A DNA stretch of 64,000 bases, taken from NCBI GenBank assembly GCA_031258195.1, contig JAIRNF010000057.1:46440-110439 (forward strand), written 5' to 3'. How positions within the stretch are numbered: position 1 is the stretch's first letter; every line of letters begins with the position of its first letter. The translations under genes and the position numbers were made by a program. Shown in pieces: positions 8,101 to 15,957 of this stretch. The DNA is from Prevotellaceae bacterium. GTDB lineage: Bacteria; Bacteroidota; Bacteroidia; Bacteroidales; UBA932. The notes beneath the pieces were generated by a model. The model made no database searches. It was not told where the DNA came from and saw only the letters and a program-made list of their open reading frames with translations.

Positions 8101-8794
8101 AATGCTAAAAGAATTGGCTGCTAAAAAATTACTTACAGCAAATGCAGTTGTAGGCATTTTCCCCGCCGCATCAAAGGATGAAGATATACTGATCTATACC
8201 GACGAATTGCACGCTAGCGTACAAGCAACGTTATACACTCTGCGTAACCAGCAAAAAAAGGAGGAAGGTAATAATTGTAATCTAGCCGATTTTATTGCTC
8301 CTGCCGAAAGCAAAAAGGCCGATTATATCGGAGCGTTTGCGGCTACCGCAGGTATCGGTGTAAACGAACTGGTAGAAGAATATTCGACCGCTAAAGACGA
8401 GTATAAAGCGCTATTGGTAAAGCTGCTGGCTAACCGCCTAGTCGAAGCGTTTTCTGAACTACTACATCTCAAGGTTAATACCGAACTATGGCAGCTGCCC
8501 GAGGAGGTAGAAGGCATACGACCCGCCATAGGTTATCCCGTTTGCCCGGTACATAACGAAAAAAGAACCGTTTTCGATCTGCTGAATACGGAAAAGAATA
8601 CAGGTATCGAGTTAACCGACGGCTATGTGATGAACCCTATTGCATCGGTTTGCGGACTGTACTTTGCCAGCCCTCACGCCCATTACTTTAGCGTAGGACC
8701 TTTAAAAGAAGATCAAATAGAGCTGTACGCCAAGCGAAGAAATATAGCCCTAGAAGAAGCAGAAAATCTGTTGTCGCAAAATAGGTTAGAGTAA
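5156..8794 (+). CDS. metH: Cobalamin-dependent methionine synthase
   Basis: The 1212-residue protein transfers the methyl group of 5-methyltetrahydrofolate to homocysteine through cobalamin. All four modules are visible. The homocysteine domain (about 1-320) has zinc ligands C245 (LNCGLG) and C308/C309 (GGCCGTTPDH). The pterin-binding domain (about 350-610) contains INIGERTNVAGSKKF and DDAMLDA. The cap and B12 domain (about 660-890) has DVHDIGKN with the cobalt-ligating H759. A C-terminal S-adenosylmethionine reactivation domain (about 900-1212) follows. The length and residue numbering are close to E. coli MetH. It starts at GTG (5156), just after a stop. metF follows on the same strand and supplies the methyl donor, although a repeat hairpin lies between them. 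No B12 or SAM riboswitch was recognised in the 216-base leader. Confidence 0.97.
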   Translation: MENNRKKIEEILSRRILVLDGGMGTMAQQYKLQESDYRGERFRASSIDLKGNNDLLILSRPSVIQEIHEAYLSVGADIIETDTLNANAVSLAEYGLQNLVYELNFEGAKLARKTADKFSTADKRRFVAGSIGPTSKSLSMSPDVSNPASRSITFDKLYAAYVDQIKGLVDGGVDMLLIETIFDTLNAKVALAAIQDYNQQNGYDIPIMVSGTLSDSSGRTLSGQTLEAFYTSVSHVNLLSVGLNCGLGAKQMAEHIAELSSYSKFHVCAYANAGYPDQFGSYNDTPESMAAYVEQMLKGGMLNIVGGCCGTTPDHIKLIAALAEKYAPRQIPQLDKISTYSGIDVVKVLPHSNFINIGERTNVAGSKKFARLIREQKYEEALSIARQQVQDGAQLIDVCMDDAMLDAVKEITTFLNLMASEPDIAVLPVMIDSSKWEVIKAGLKCAQGKSIVNSISLKEGEEAFLSKAKYIHKLGAATVVMLFDEQGQADTYERKIEIAERSYRLLTNKIGFPPEDIIIDPNVLAISTGMEEHNDYAVAFIKTCRWIKENLPYAKISGGVSNLSFSYRGNNTVREAMHSVFLYHAIQAGMDMGIVNPGQLTVYSDIEPKLLKLTEDVVLNCSTDASDLLIAYAAQLANNSTGKEEKKEEGWRKQPAIERIRYAMVKGVADYVEQDIKELLPSYSSPIAIIEGPLMNGMNEVGVLFGEGKMFLPQVVKSARVMKRAVAYLEPLIQKEKEQNKTKQSPGKILLATVKGDVHDIGKNIVSVVLGCNGYEIVDLGVMVPTHKIIEVAITLKPDIVGLSGLITPSLDEMAHVAEEMNKNKLQIPLILGGAATSPLHTAVAIQPKYGKGVVHVKDASQVAGIAKKLLAENGSLYLQELDNTYEQLRISYKKQQEELSLISLVEARKNKPAIDWANEPIKKPAFLGVKVYKSYPIEELIPFINWSAFFYAWGLKGRYPDIFQHPQMGAEAKTLYDDAQLMLKELAAKKLLTANAVVGIFPAASKDEDILIYTDELHASVQATLYTLRNQQKKEEGNNCNLADFIAPAESKKADYIGAFAATAGIGVNELVEEYSTAKDEYKALLVKLLANRLVEAFSELLHLKVNTELWQLPEEVEGIRPAIGYPVCPVHNEKRTVFDLLNTEKNTGIELTDGYVMNPIASVCGLYFASPHAHYFSVGPLKEDQIELYAKRRNIALEEAENLLSQNRLE

Positions 8795-8832
8795 ACAACG
8801 TATGATATTCTATATCCACATTATACCTTATA

Positions 8833-8897
8833 GTCATTTCGAACGTAGTGAGAAATTTACTGATTGGTAACAGATTTCTCACTACGTTCGAAATGAC
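8833..8897. repeat. Palindromic intergenic repeat, copy 1 (short form)
   Basis: Arms of 24 bases at 8833-8856 and 8874-8897 are perfect reverse complements (GTCATTTCGAACGTAGTGAG at the start of the left arm), with a 17-base loop. It sits between metH and metF and could end or stabilise the metH transcript. It is one of twelve related elements in the window. Confidence 0.9.
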
Positions 8898-8918
8898 GTA
8901 TTTTTACACCTAACAATT

Positions 8919-8926
8919 TACCTTTG
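8919..8926 (+). promoter_or_regulatory. Possible -7 element for metF
   Basis: TACCTTTG matches TAnnTTTG but ends only 8 bases before the metF ATG, so the transcript would have almost no leader. There is no TTTG at the -33 position. It may be coincidental. Confidence 0.25.
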
Positions 8927-8934
8927 ACCATAAA

Positions 8935-9888
8935 ATGAAAGTACACGAAATAATTCGGCAATCGGATAAAACACTTCTTACGCTAGAGCTGCTTCCACCC
9001 GTTAAAGGAAGTAACTTTGACGGGATTGCCGCTACTATAGAATCACTAATAGAGTTTAAACCATCATACGTAAATATAACCTACCATCGTGCCGATATTG
9101 TAACAGTTACCAATAGTAAAGGTAAAACAGAAAGGTATGTTACCAAGAAAAGACCCGGAACAGTAAGTATTGCGGCTGCAATAAAATACAAATACAATCT
9201 GGAAGTAGTGCCACATCTTGTCTGTGGAGGATTTACCAAAGAAGAGACCGAAGACGCGCTAATAGATCTTAACTTTTTGTCGATACAAAATGTACTGGCT
9301 CTTCGTGGCGATAAGCGTAAGAACGATATGCATTTTGTAAATGAAGAAAACGGACATGCACATGCGGTAGATCTGCTTAAGCAGATAAAAAATATGAATA
9401 ACGGTATCTATCTTCACTCCGAAATAGCAAACGCTGTTCCTACCGATTTTTCTGTAGGTGTGGCAGGCTACTCCGAAATGCACGGCGATGCCGATAGCAT
9501 GGAACAAGACCTCGCATACCTCAAGCAAAAAGCTGATGCGGGTGCTGACTATATTGTTACCCAAATGTTTTTTGACAATGCTGCTTTCATCCGATTTGTA
9601 GAGCAGTGCAGAAACATGGGTATTACCATTCCTATCATTCCCGGGCTTAAACCCATATCGGTAAAACGGCAGCTGGAAATTCTTCCCGAAACATTTCATC
9701 TTACCATCCCCGAAGAGCTGAGGAAAGAAGTGGAAAAATGTAAGGACGATAAGGAAGTTAAGCAAGTAGGCATAGAATGGACAGTTGCCCAATGCCGCGA
9801 ACTGAAAAAGATGAACGCGCCAGCATTACACTTTTATACAATGGGCAAGCCCGATAATATTGTAAAAATCTGTAAAGAGATTTTCTAG
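8935..9888 (+). CDS. metF: Methylenetetrahydrofolate reductase
   Basis: The 317-residue protein reduces 5,10-methylene-THF to 5-methyl-THF with FAD in the cytoplasm, making the methyl donor for the MetH reaction. Family signs are the N-terminal LTLELLPPVKGSNF strand, the NITYHRAD motif, VPHLVCGGFTKEETEDALIDL, LALRGDK (folate/FAD site), and ADYIVTQMFFDNAAF followed by IPIIPGLKPI. It is slightly longer than the 290-300 residues usual in proteobacteria, because of insertions around residues 60-75 and a longer C-terminus. It sits 140 bases behind metH on the same strand, which gives a compact methyl-transfer module. Confidence 0.95.
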   Translation: MKVHEIIRQSDKTLLTLELLPPVKGSNFDGIAATIESLIEFKPSYVNITYHRADIVTVTNSKGKTERYVTKKRPGTVSIAAAIKYKYNLEVVPHLVCGGFTKEETEDALIDLNFLSIQNVLALRGDKRKNDMHFVNEENGHAHAVDLLKQIKNMNNGIYLHSEIANAVPTDFSVGVAGYSEMHGDADSMEQDLAYLKQKADAGADYIVTQMFFDNAAFIRFVEQCRNMGITIPIIPGLKPISVKRQLEILPETFHLTIPEELRKEVEKCKDDKEVKQVGIEWTVAQCRELKKMNAPALHFYTMGKPDNIVKICKEIF

Positions 9889-9897
9889 CTCTCTCTC

Positions 9898-9918
9898 GTC
9901 ATTTCGAACGAAGTGACG
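9898..9918. repeat. Single arm of the palindromic repeat family (copy 2)
   Basis: GTCATTTCGAACGAAGTGAC matches the left arm of the repeat family but has no inverted partner nearby. It is either a truncated copy or a target for a new one. It lies 10 bases after the metF stop. Confidence 0.7.
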
Positions 9919-9937
9919 TATAGAAAAGAAATAAACT

Positions 9938-9945
9938 TACATTTG
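9938..9945 (+). promoter_or_regulatory. Putative -7 element for mqnE
   Basis: TACATTTG fits TAnnTTTG and lies 17 bases before the ATG at 9963. A -33 TTTG at normal spacing is not evident. Confidence 0.4.
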
Positions 9946-9962
9946 TGGTTTAATTGCTTAGA

Positions 9963-11078
9963 ATGGACTCAAAAATACTAGATCAGCTGTTACACAACAA
10001 TTTATTTCGAACTGTTGCCGACAAAATACAAAACAACATACGTATAAGTTCCGAAGAGGGGCTTGCCCTATACGAAAGCAACCAGATAGCCGTACTGGGT
10101 TTGCTTGCCAATATGAAACGCGAGCGGCTGAACGGGAAAAACGCTTACTTTAACCGTAACTTCCACATAGAACCCACCAACATTTGCTTACATAACTGCA
10201 AGTTCTGCTCGTACCGTCGTAAAAAGAACGAAGAGGGGGTATGGGATTACAGTATAGACGACATGCTGAATATTTGTCGAAAATATGTTGGTCAAGGCAT
10301 TACAGAGGTACACATTGTTGGCGGTGTACATCCCGACCATAACTTAGAATACAATGCCGAATTAATACGCGAAGTAAAAAAAATTCTACCCAACGCACAC
10401 GTAAAAGCCTTTACCGCTGTTGAGCTGGATTATATGATAAAGCAATCGGGATACGATTGGGCGGAAGGATTACAGCATTTAAAGGAAGCAGGACTGGACT
10501 CTATTCCCGGCGGCGGCGCAGAAATTTTCGATGAAAAAATACGCGCAGAAATCTGCGAACAAAAATCGCAATCGGCTACATGGCTTGGCATACATGAGGC
10601 TGCACATAAGCAAGATATTCCGTCTAATGCAACTATGCTATACGGACATATCGAAAGTTACGCCCACCGCATAGATCACCTTAACCGCCTGCGCGAATTA
10701 CAAGACAAAACAGGCGGTTTCAACGCCTTTATTCCGCTGAAGTATAAGAAATATCACAACTCTATGCGGCAAATAGGCGAGGTTAGCGTGGTTGAGGTGC
10801 TGAAAAACTTTGCTGTATGCCGCATTATACTCGACAATATTCCGCATATAAAATCGTACTGGCCCATGCTGGGCAAAGAGCTGGCAGCTATTGCCCTCTC
10901 ATTCGGTGCCGATGACATGGACGGAACAATTGACGATACCACCAAAATATACTCCATGGCGGGTGCCGAAGAAACCAACCCGGCTCTTACGTCCGATGCT
11001 ATGGTTTGCATGATTAAAGAAGCCGGATTTATACCAATCGAGCGGGATTCGGTTTATAATGTTGTGAAAAATTACTAA
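9963..11078 (+). CDS. mqnE: Aminofutalosine synthase (radical SAM)
   Basis: This radical SAM enzyme of the futalosine menaquinone pathway joins the 3-enolpyruvylbenzoate ether of chorismate origin to SAM-derived adenosyl, giving aminofutalosine. The cluster motif CLHNCKFC has cysteines at 75, 79 and 82, counted from the ATG at 9963. That start is preferred over a TTG three codons upstream. Other family signs are IEPTNICLHNC, HIVGGVHPDHNLEY, LDSIPGGGAEIFDE and GADDMDGTIDDTTKIYSMAG. The related dehypoxanthine futalosine cyclase MqnC is the main alternative. The GGGAEI motif and the FIPLKYKKYHNSM region favour MqnE. The other mqn genes are not in the window. The 371-residue length is normal. Confidence 0.9.
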   Translation: MDSKILDQLLHNNLFRTVADKIQNNIRISSEEGLALYESNQIAVLGLLANMKRERLNGKNAYFNRNFHIEPTNICLHNCKFCSYRRKKNEEGVWDYSIDDMLNICRKYVGQGITEVHIVGGVHPDHNLEYNAELIREVKKILPNAHVKAFTAVELDYMIKQSGYDWAEGLQHLKEAGLDSIPGGGAEIFDEKIRAEICEQKSQSATWLGIHEAAHKQDIPSNATMLYGHIESYAHRIDHLNRLRELQDKTGGFNAFIPLKYKKYHNSMRQIGEVSVVEVLKNFAVCRIILDNIPHIKSYWPMLGKELAAIALSFGADDMDGTIDDTTKIYSMAGAEETNPALTSDAMVCMIKEAGFIPIERDSVYNVVKNY

Positions 11079-11118
11079 TCAAAGGTTAACATATATCAGT
11101 ATTGATGGGTAAGGTGCG

Positions 11119-12145
11119 CTACCTACTCTTAAACCGCACACCCACAGTAAGACTAATTCGGTTTAAACCTTCCTTTTCATCCTTAGGAAAGTCTATAGTT
11201 TCCTTCTTACTATTGCCTGTCGTTAAGGTTAGCTTAGATAATACCCCAGAGGTAAAAGATAGCTTAAAGAATAAGCTTATGGATTCGGTCATACTTATGT
11301 TATATCCAAACCCATATACTCCACCTAAGGTTCCTCCGGTTAACTTATTTGAAGACTTCTCTCCTTTTAATTTTTGATAGTAGCCCAAGTAACCTAACGA
11401 AGCATTAACAAACCAACCCTGATCTTTATATCCGCCAAAAATAATTTTTGGGACTAGATAGAAAAGGTTAATCCTATCTTTTATACTACTAGAGATACCA
11501 CTTTCATTTACAGTTAGCGTTGCAGCAGACCTAAACCAGCTCGACGCAAATCCTATTCCAATAGACTCGGAGACATAGTATTCGCCATCTATCTCCACAT
11601 TCATCCCCCACTTCATTTTCTTTACATGGTCTTTTTCTCCCGGAGATAATCTATCAGAAACTTTATCTATTCGGTATCCACCACCCATTCCAGCAGAGAT
11701 TCTAAATTTAGAGTAGTCTTTTTGCTCAATAACATTATCGCTAGCTCCTGCCATATCATTGTTATTAGATTCGACAAGCCTCTCTACTTCAGGAAAATCT
11801 GGTATAAATAGTATATCTGCGGTAACTCTATGGCAGGAACTCACCCATATGTTCGGTTCTTTATGCTCCGTAACCTTTTAGTGCATTACCTCCAGCCTTA
11901 CGAACTTCTTGCTTTGCAAGAACAATAACCTTGTCATAATCACAGTTCGTAGAAAAACCTGTATCTCCAATTCTTACTGACCCTAATTTTTCGGCAGTAG
12001 CGGGTATGTCGTTATCAAGACCAAATACGGCTATCTGCTCATTTTCTTTTAAAGGGTCGTAAGACGAAGAAATGCTTGTTGTAATTTTCGGAGAGCAAGA
12101 GTAGAAAAATGCAATGGCTGCAAATAAGATTAGTGTTCTTCTCAT
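11119..12145 (-). pseudogene. Frameshifted lipoprotein with C-terminal beta-barrel
   Basis: The ATG at 12145 gives a lipoprotein signal peptide (MRRTLILFAAIAFFYSC). The frame runs through IAVFGLDNDIPATAEKLGSV and ends at a TAA at 11861 after GGNALKGYGA. Moving one base at the GG pair 11874-11875 restores a sensible continuation: GGNALK, then VTEHKEPNIWVSSCHRVTAD. The rest of the protein reads on from there to 11119. Many Bacteroidota lipoproteins share this order of a GGNALK strand, a histidine strand and a CHR strand. The C-terminal 180 residues look like an outer-membrane beta-barrel (alternating strands, GMGGGYRID, ending LTVGVRFKSR). The intact protein would be about 340 residues. One inserted G breaks it. 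A sequencing error or a real frameshift cannot be told apart here. Confidence 0.75.
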
Positions 12146-12225
12146 TCGTTGTGGTTTTTGTTTTTGGTAAAGCAAAAATAGCGGATATACCATATTCCCA
12201 AATCTTTGATTTACTAAAAACGCAC

Positions 12226-12268
12226 AAAAAACAGTATGGCGTAAACATGTTCGTTTACGCCATACTGT
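12226..12268 (-). terminator. Intrinsic terminator after the carbonic-anhydrase-like gene
   Basis: A perfect 16-bp stem (12231-12246 with 12253-12268, six-base loop) begins 22 bases after the stop of the minus-strand gene. On that strand it is followed by a run of six Ts (12231-12226). It separates that gene from the frameshifted lipoprotein gene. Confidence 0.85.
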
Positions 12269-12289
12269 TTTACGAAAAGCTTTATCCTG

Positions 12290-12802
12290 CTATTTTTCCT
12301 TAAACCAGTCTTTATACATTAAATAACCTTCAGCATTCTTCTTTACCATCTCAACAAGCTTGGCGTCGCTGTCTTTTACCTTTTTTGCCGGCACACCTGC
12401 ATAAATACCCGGTTCTAGAATTTCGTTACTTAAAACTACCGCACCCGCTGCAATTATAGTATTATCGGAAATTACCGCATTATCTAAAAGTATAGCACCC
12501 ATACCTACGAGTACGTTGTTGCCCACTTTCGCTCCATGAATAATTGCGTTATGTCCAACCGAAACATCGTCTCCTATTTCTACTATAGAGCGTTCGTAAA
12601 GCGTATGCAAAACCGCTCCATCCTGTATATTTACGCGGTTACCAATACGTATAGCGTTAACATCACCGCGAAGTATTGCCCCATACCAGATGCTGCAATC
12701 ATCGCCCACTACAACATCGCCAATAACTACTGCCGTTTCAGCCAAAAAGCAATTTTTCCCTATTTTGGGTTCAAAACCCCTTACATTTCTTACCAAAGCC
12801 AT
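12290..12802 (-). CDS. Gamma-carbonic anhydrase family protein (left-handed beta-helix)
   Basis: The 170-residue product consists of hexapeptide repeats that fold as a left-handed beta-helix and form trimers. Runs such as IGDVVVGDDCSIWYGAILRG, VGHNAIIHGAKVGNN and AGVPAKKV are typical of the YrdA/PaaY branch of gamma-carbonic anhydrases. The metal-ligand histidines appear as H80 and H85 of the NAIIHG region plus an earlier histidine in the VLHTLYE stretch. I start it at the ATG at 12802 (MALVRNVRGF), because that matches the family length and lies just below a -7 element; an upstream in-frame start would overlap that element's transcript start. Catalysis of CO2 hydration is not certain, since many of these proteins have unknown activity. 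Confidence 0.85.
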   Translation of the reverse strand: MALVRNVRGFEPKIGKNCFLAETAVVIGDVVVGDDCSIWYGAILRGDVNAIRIGNRVNIQDGAVLHTLYERSIVEIGDDVSVGHNAIIHGAKVGNNVLVGMGAILLDNAVISDNTIIAAGAVVLSNEILEPGIYAGVPAKKVKDSDAKLVEMVKKNAEGYLMYKDWFKEK

Positions 12803-12820
12803 ATTTTTCCAGATTAAGAA

Positions 12821-12828
12821 CAAAGATA
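12821..12828 (-). promoter_or_regulatory. Putative -7 element for the carbonic-anhydrase-like gene
   Basis: On the minus strand this reads TATCTTTG, a match to TAnnTTTG, 18 bases upstream of the ATG at 12802. It supports the downstream start choice. Confidence 0.45.
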
Positions 12829-12906
12829 TAACAAAAAAGGCTTATAAATAGCTGAAATCATTCTCTTAAACATTCTAAAAATAGTACGATGTTAGCAAAT
12901 AAAGAC

Positions 12907-12914
12907 TAGATTTG
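12907..12914 (+). promoter_or_regulatory. Putative -7 element for korAB
   Basis: TAGATTTG matches TAnnTTTG and lies 63 bases before the ATG of the alpha subunit at 12978. No clear -33 motif is seen. Confidence 0.4.
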
Positions 12915-12977
12915 TACAGTTTTCATCAACCTAAACCATATTTTAAACCATTAAAAACTAATAAATTACATTTAATC

Positions 12978-14831
12978 ATGAGCAAACACAAATGTGTGGA
13001 AATAGAAGATGTAGTTATCCGATTCTCCGGTGACTCGGGTGACGGAATGCAGCTTACAGGTACATTATTTGCTGATACAGCTTCGTTAGTCGGAAACGGC
13101 GTATCCACATTTCCCGATTATCCTGCCGAAATTCGGGCTCCACAAGGTACGGTAGCAGGTGTTTCAGGTTTTCAGCTACATTTTGGAAGTGGCGAAGTAA
13201 AAACCCCCGGCGATTATTGCGATATGCTTATTGCAATGAATCCTGCCGCATTAAAAGCAAATGCAAAATGGGTCAAACCCGTTGCAACTATCATTATTGA
13301 CTCTGATACGTTTGACGAAAAAGGCATTCAGCGTGCGGGATTTAAAACGCCAGACCCCATTAAAGAGCTAGGGCTGGAAACACGGAACATTCTTCTCTCG
13401 CCAATTACTACGCTTACAAAAGAAAGTTTAAAAGATAGCGGGTTAGATGCAAAAAGTATTGTACGAAGCAAAAACATGTTTGCGCTTGGTATGTGCTACT
13501 ACATCTTTAACCAACCTCTAAACTTTACCGAAGAGTATTTCGAAAAGAAGTTCAAGAAAAAACCAGAATTTATCGATACCAACAAGAAAGTACTGATTGA
13601 TGGCTATAACTATGCAAGTAATATTCATGCTGTTTCTAACATATACAAGGTAGTACCTTCTGAGCAAAAAGAAAAAGGTACATACCGTACTATTAGCGGT
13701 AACCAGGCAACTGCATGGGGGCTAATTGCAGCAGCAGAAAAGGCAAACCTTCCGTTATTCTGCGGTTCTTATCCTATTACACCTGCAACTGCTATTCTTG
13801 AAGAACTTGCAGCACGTAAAGATTTAGGCGTAAAAACGCTTCAGGCAGAAGACGAAATAGCAGGTATCTGTACCGCAATAGGCGCTTCGTTCGCTGGAAA
13901 CTTTGCAGTAACTACTACCTCCGGTCCAGGACTTTCATTAAAGTCAGAGGCTATTGGCTTAGCAACTATGACCGAACTTCCGTTGGTTATTGTGGACGTT
14001 CAGCGTGGCGGACCCTCAACAGGTCTTCCAACTAAAACCGAGCAGGCGGACCTAAACCAAGCGTTATACGGACGTAATGGAGAAGCTCCGGTTATTATTA
14101 TTGCGGCTAGTACTCCTTCAAATTGCTTCCACTATGCATTCTGGGCTGGTAAGCTTACGTTAGAACATATGACACCGGTTATTTTACTTACCGACGGGTT
14201 TACCGCAAACGGTTCGCAGCCTTGGCGCATACCGTCGATGAAAGATTATCCGGAAATTAAGGCTCCGATCGTTCCGGAAGGGACAATCGGCTATCAGCCT
14301 TACGAGCGTGATGAGGTTCGCCTTGCCCGCCGTTGGGCTATCCCCGGAACGAAGGGTTTGGAACATCGTATTGGTGGTTTGGAAAAAGACTTTATTACAG
14401 GTGGTGCGTCTACCGATCCTGAAAACCATCAGCGCATGGTTGATATCCGTGCGGCAAAAGTTGCAAAAGTTAAAGACTTTATCTCTGAGCAAGAAGTTAT
14501 CGGCGACCAATACGGCGGCGACCTTTTAGTTGTCGGATGGGGCGGAACATACGGGCATCTTGTATCTGCTGTAAACAAAGTACGAGCAGAAGGTAAAAGC
14601 GTTAGTTTGGCTCACTTCAACTTTATTAGCCCTCTTCCTAAAAACACAGAGGAGATACTTAGAAAGTATAAAAAAGTTGTGGTATGCGAGCTGAATATGG
14701 GACAGTTTGCGGGCTACCTAAAAACCAAGTTCGATAACCTTCACCTGCTACAATACAACAAAGTACAAGGATTACCATTTACAGTAACCGAACTTGTAGA
14801 CAACTTTAACCAAATTCTGGAGGGCAAATAA
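12978..14831 (+). CDS. korA: 2-oxoacid:ferredoxin oxidoreductase, fused gamma-alpha subunit
   Basis: This subunit oxidatively decarboxylates a 2-oxoacid to acyl-CoA together with the beta subunit, reducing ferredoxin. The first 190 residues are the gamma domain (IRFSGDSGDGMQLTGTLFAD, AEIRAPQGTVAGVSGFQLHF). The alpha domain follows from about residue 235 with GNQATAWGLIAAAEKA, GSYPITPATAILEELAA, QAEDEIAGICTAIGASFAG and TTTSGPGLSLKSEAIGLA. The gamma-alpha fusion with a separate beta subunit is typical of the 2-oxoglutarate (Kor) type, so 2-oxoglutarate is the likely substrate, though branched or other oxoacids are possible. The ATG at 12978 gives 617 residues. A TTG start 22 codons upstream has no family support. 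The beta gene begins 2 bases after the stop. Confidence 0.9.
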   Translation: MSKHKCVEIEDVVIRFSGDSGDGMQLTGTLFADTASLVGNGVSTFPDYPAEIRAPQGTVAGVSGFQLHFGSGEVKTPGDYCDMLIAMNPAALKANAKWVKPVATIIIDSDTFDEKGIQRAGFKTPDPIKELGLETRNILLSPITTLTKESLKDSGLDAKSIVRSKNMFALGMCYYIFNQPLNFTEEYFEKKFKKKPEFIDTNKKVLIDGYNYASNIHAVSNIYKVVPSEQKEKGTYRTISGNQATAWGLIAAAEKANLPLFCGSYPITPATAILEELAARKDLGVKTLQAEDEIAGICTAIGASFAGNFAVTTTSGPGLSLKSEAIGLATMTELPLVIVDVQRGGPSTGLPTKTEQADLNQALYGRNGEAPVIIIAASTPSNCFHYAFWAGKLTLEHMTPVILLTDGFTANGSQPWRIPSMKDYPEIKAPIVPEGTIGYQPYERDEVRLARRWAIPGTKGLEHRIGGLEKDFITGGASTDPENHQRMVDIRAAKVAKVKDFISEQEVIGDQYGGDLLVVGWGGTYGHLVSAVNKVRAEGKSVSLAHFNFISPLPKNTEEILRKYKKVVVCELNMGQFAGYLKTKFDNLHLLQYNKVQGLPFTVTELVDNFNQILEGK

Positions 14832-14833
14832 TC

Positions 14834-15859
14834 ATGGCAAAATATACTCAACAAGATTTTAAGAGTAGTTCGGAAGTTAAATGGTGTCCTGGTTGTGGCG
14901 ACTACGCTATCCTTGCTGCTGTACAACGTGTACTACCCGAAGTTGCCGAACAGCTGAACTACGACAAAGAACGCTTTACGTTTGTATCCGGAATCGGATG
15001 CTCGTCACGCTTTCCATACTACATGAATACCTTTGGATTTCACGGAATCCATGGACGCGCTGCGGCTATCGCTACAGGCGCAAAAGTTGCAAATCCTAAG
15101 CTTAGTATCTGGCAAATATCGGGAGACGGGGATGCCTTAGCTATCGGAGGTAACCATTTTATACATGCTATCCGCCGTAATATAGATATTAACATCGTAC
15201 TGTTCGACAACCAGATCTACGGTTTGACTAAAGGTCAGTACTCGCCTACTTCTCGACTAGGTATCATTACTAAAACATCGCCGTTTGGTACAGTAGAACA
15301 TCCCTTTACTCCAGGCGAGTTGGTGCTTGGTGCAAGAGGTACATTCTTTGCCCGCTCGCTTGATGCTGAAATGAAGCTTACGGCAGAGTGTTTAGTTGAG
15401 TCTGCAAAGCACGACGGTGCTGCTGTTACCGTAATACTGCAGAACTGCGTTATCTTTAACGATGGTACACATTCAGAATATGCCGATAAAGATGTAAGAG
15501 CAGATCGCACCATTATTCTTCGCCACGGAGAACCTATGATTTATGGCAAAAACCGTGAAAAGGGTTTGGTTCTTGATATAGAACACATGTGCCTTAAATC
15601 TGTAACTATAGGCGAAGACGGCATTACCGAAGATGACATTTTGGTACACAACGCGCAAAATCCAGACCCCGGTATTCATATGATGCTTATCAATATGAAA
15701 TCGCCTGAGATGCCTGTTGCTCTGGGTGTTATTCGTGCTGTTAAAGACTTAACATATGACGACAACGTGCGCGATCAGGTACTCGAAGTTCAGAAAGGAA
15801 GAATGATTTGCTGTGTTGACGAACTGTTGAACAGCGGCTCTACATGGACGGTAGAATAA
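14834..15859 (+). CDS. korB: 2-oxoacid:ferredoxin oxidoreductase, beta subunit
   Basis: The 341-residue beta subunit binds thiamine diphosphate. It has WCPGCGDYAILAAVQ at about residues 17-31 (cluster and TPP region), GIGCSSRFPYYMNT, HGIHGRAAAIATGAKVANP and the TPP/Mg motif GDGDALAIGGNHFIHAIRRN followed by DNQIYGLTKGQYSPTS. It is encoded immediately after the gamma-alpha gene and works as its partner. It probably has no [4Fe-4S] ferredoxin-like domain, as in two-subunit Kor enzymes. Together with gdhA downstream, it links glutamate catabolism to 2-oxoglutarate oxidation. Confidence 0.92.
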   Translation: MAKYTQQDFKSSSEVKWCPGCGDYAILAAVQRVLPEVAEQLNYDKERFTFVSGIGCSSRFPYYMNTFGFHGIHGRAAAIATGAKVANPKLSIWQISGDGDALAIGGNHFIHAIRRNIDINIVLFDNQIYGLTKGQYSPTSRLGIITKTSPFGTVEHPFTPGELVLGARGTFFARSLDAEMKLTAECLVESAKHDGAAVTVILQNCVIFNDGTHSEYADKDVRADRTIILRHGEPMIYGKNREKGLVLDIEHMCLKSVTIGEDGITEDDILVHNAQNPDPGIHMMLINMKSPEMPVALGVIRAVKDLTYDDNVRDQVLEVQKGRMICCVDELLNSGSTWTVE

Positions 15860-15877
15860 TAAACTAGTATGCAGAAG

Positions 15878-15911
15878 TTGGGCATGAAGTAAAGTTAAAC
15901 TTCATGCCCAA
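15878..15911. terminator. Hairpin after korB
   Basis: A perfect 13-bp stem (15878-15890 with 15899-15911, eight-base loop) lies 18 bases after the korB stop. There is no T-tract, so it may stabilise the 3' end or act as a factor-assisted terminator before gdhA. Confidence 0.6.
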
Positions 15912-15957
15912 GCTACATAACCACACACAAAAACTAAACTAAAAAACAACTATTATT

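Noticed and set aside
9259..9792. Long open frame antisense to metF
   Set aside because: It lies entirely inside metF, its translation is rich in aromatic residues and histidine in an antisense-like pattern, and it has no promoter or domain. It is a shadow of the sense gene.
11102..11377. Plus-strand open frame opposite the beta-barrel
   Set aside because: It overlaps the 3' half of the frameshifted beta-barrel gene on the other strand and shows no domain or start signal.
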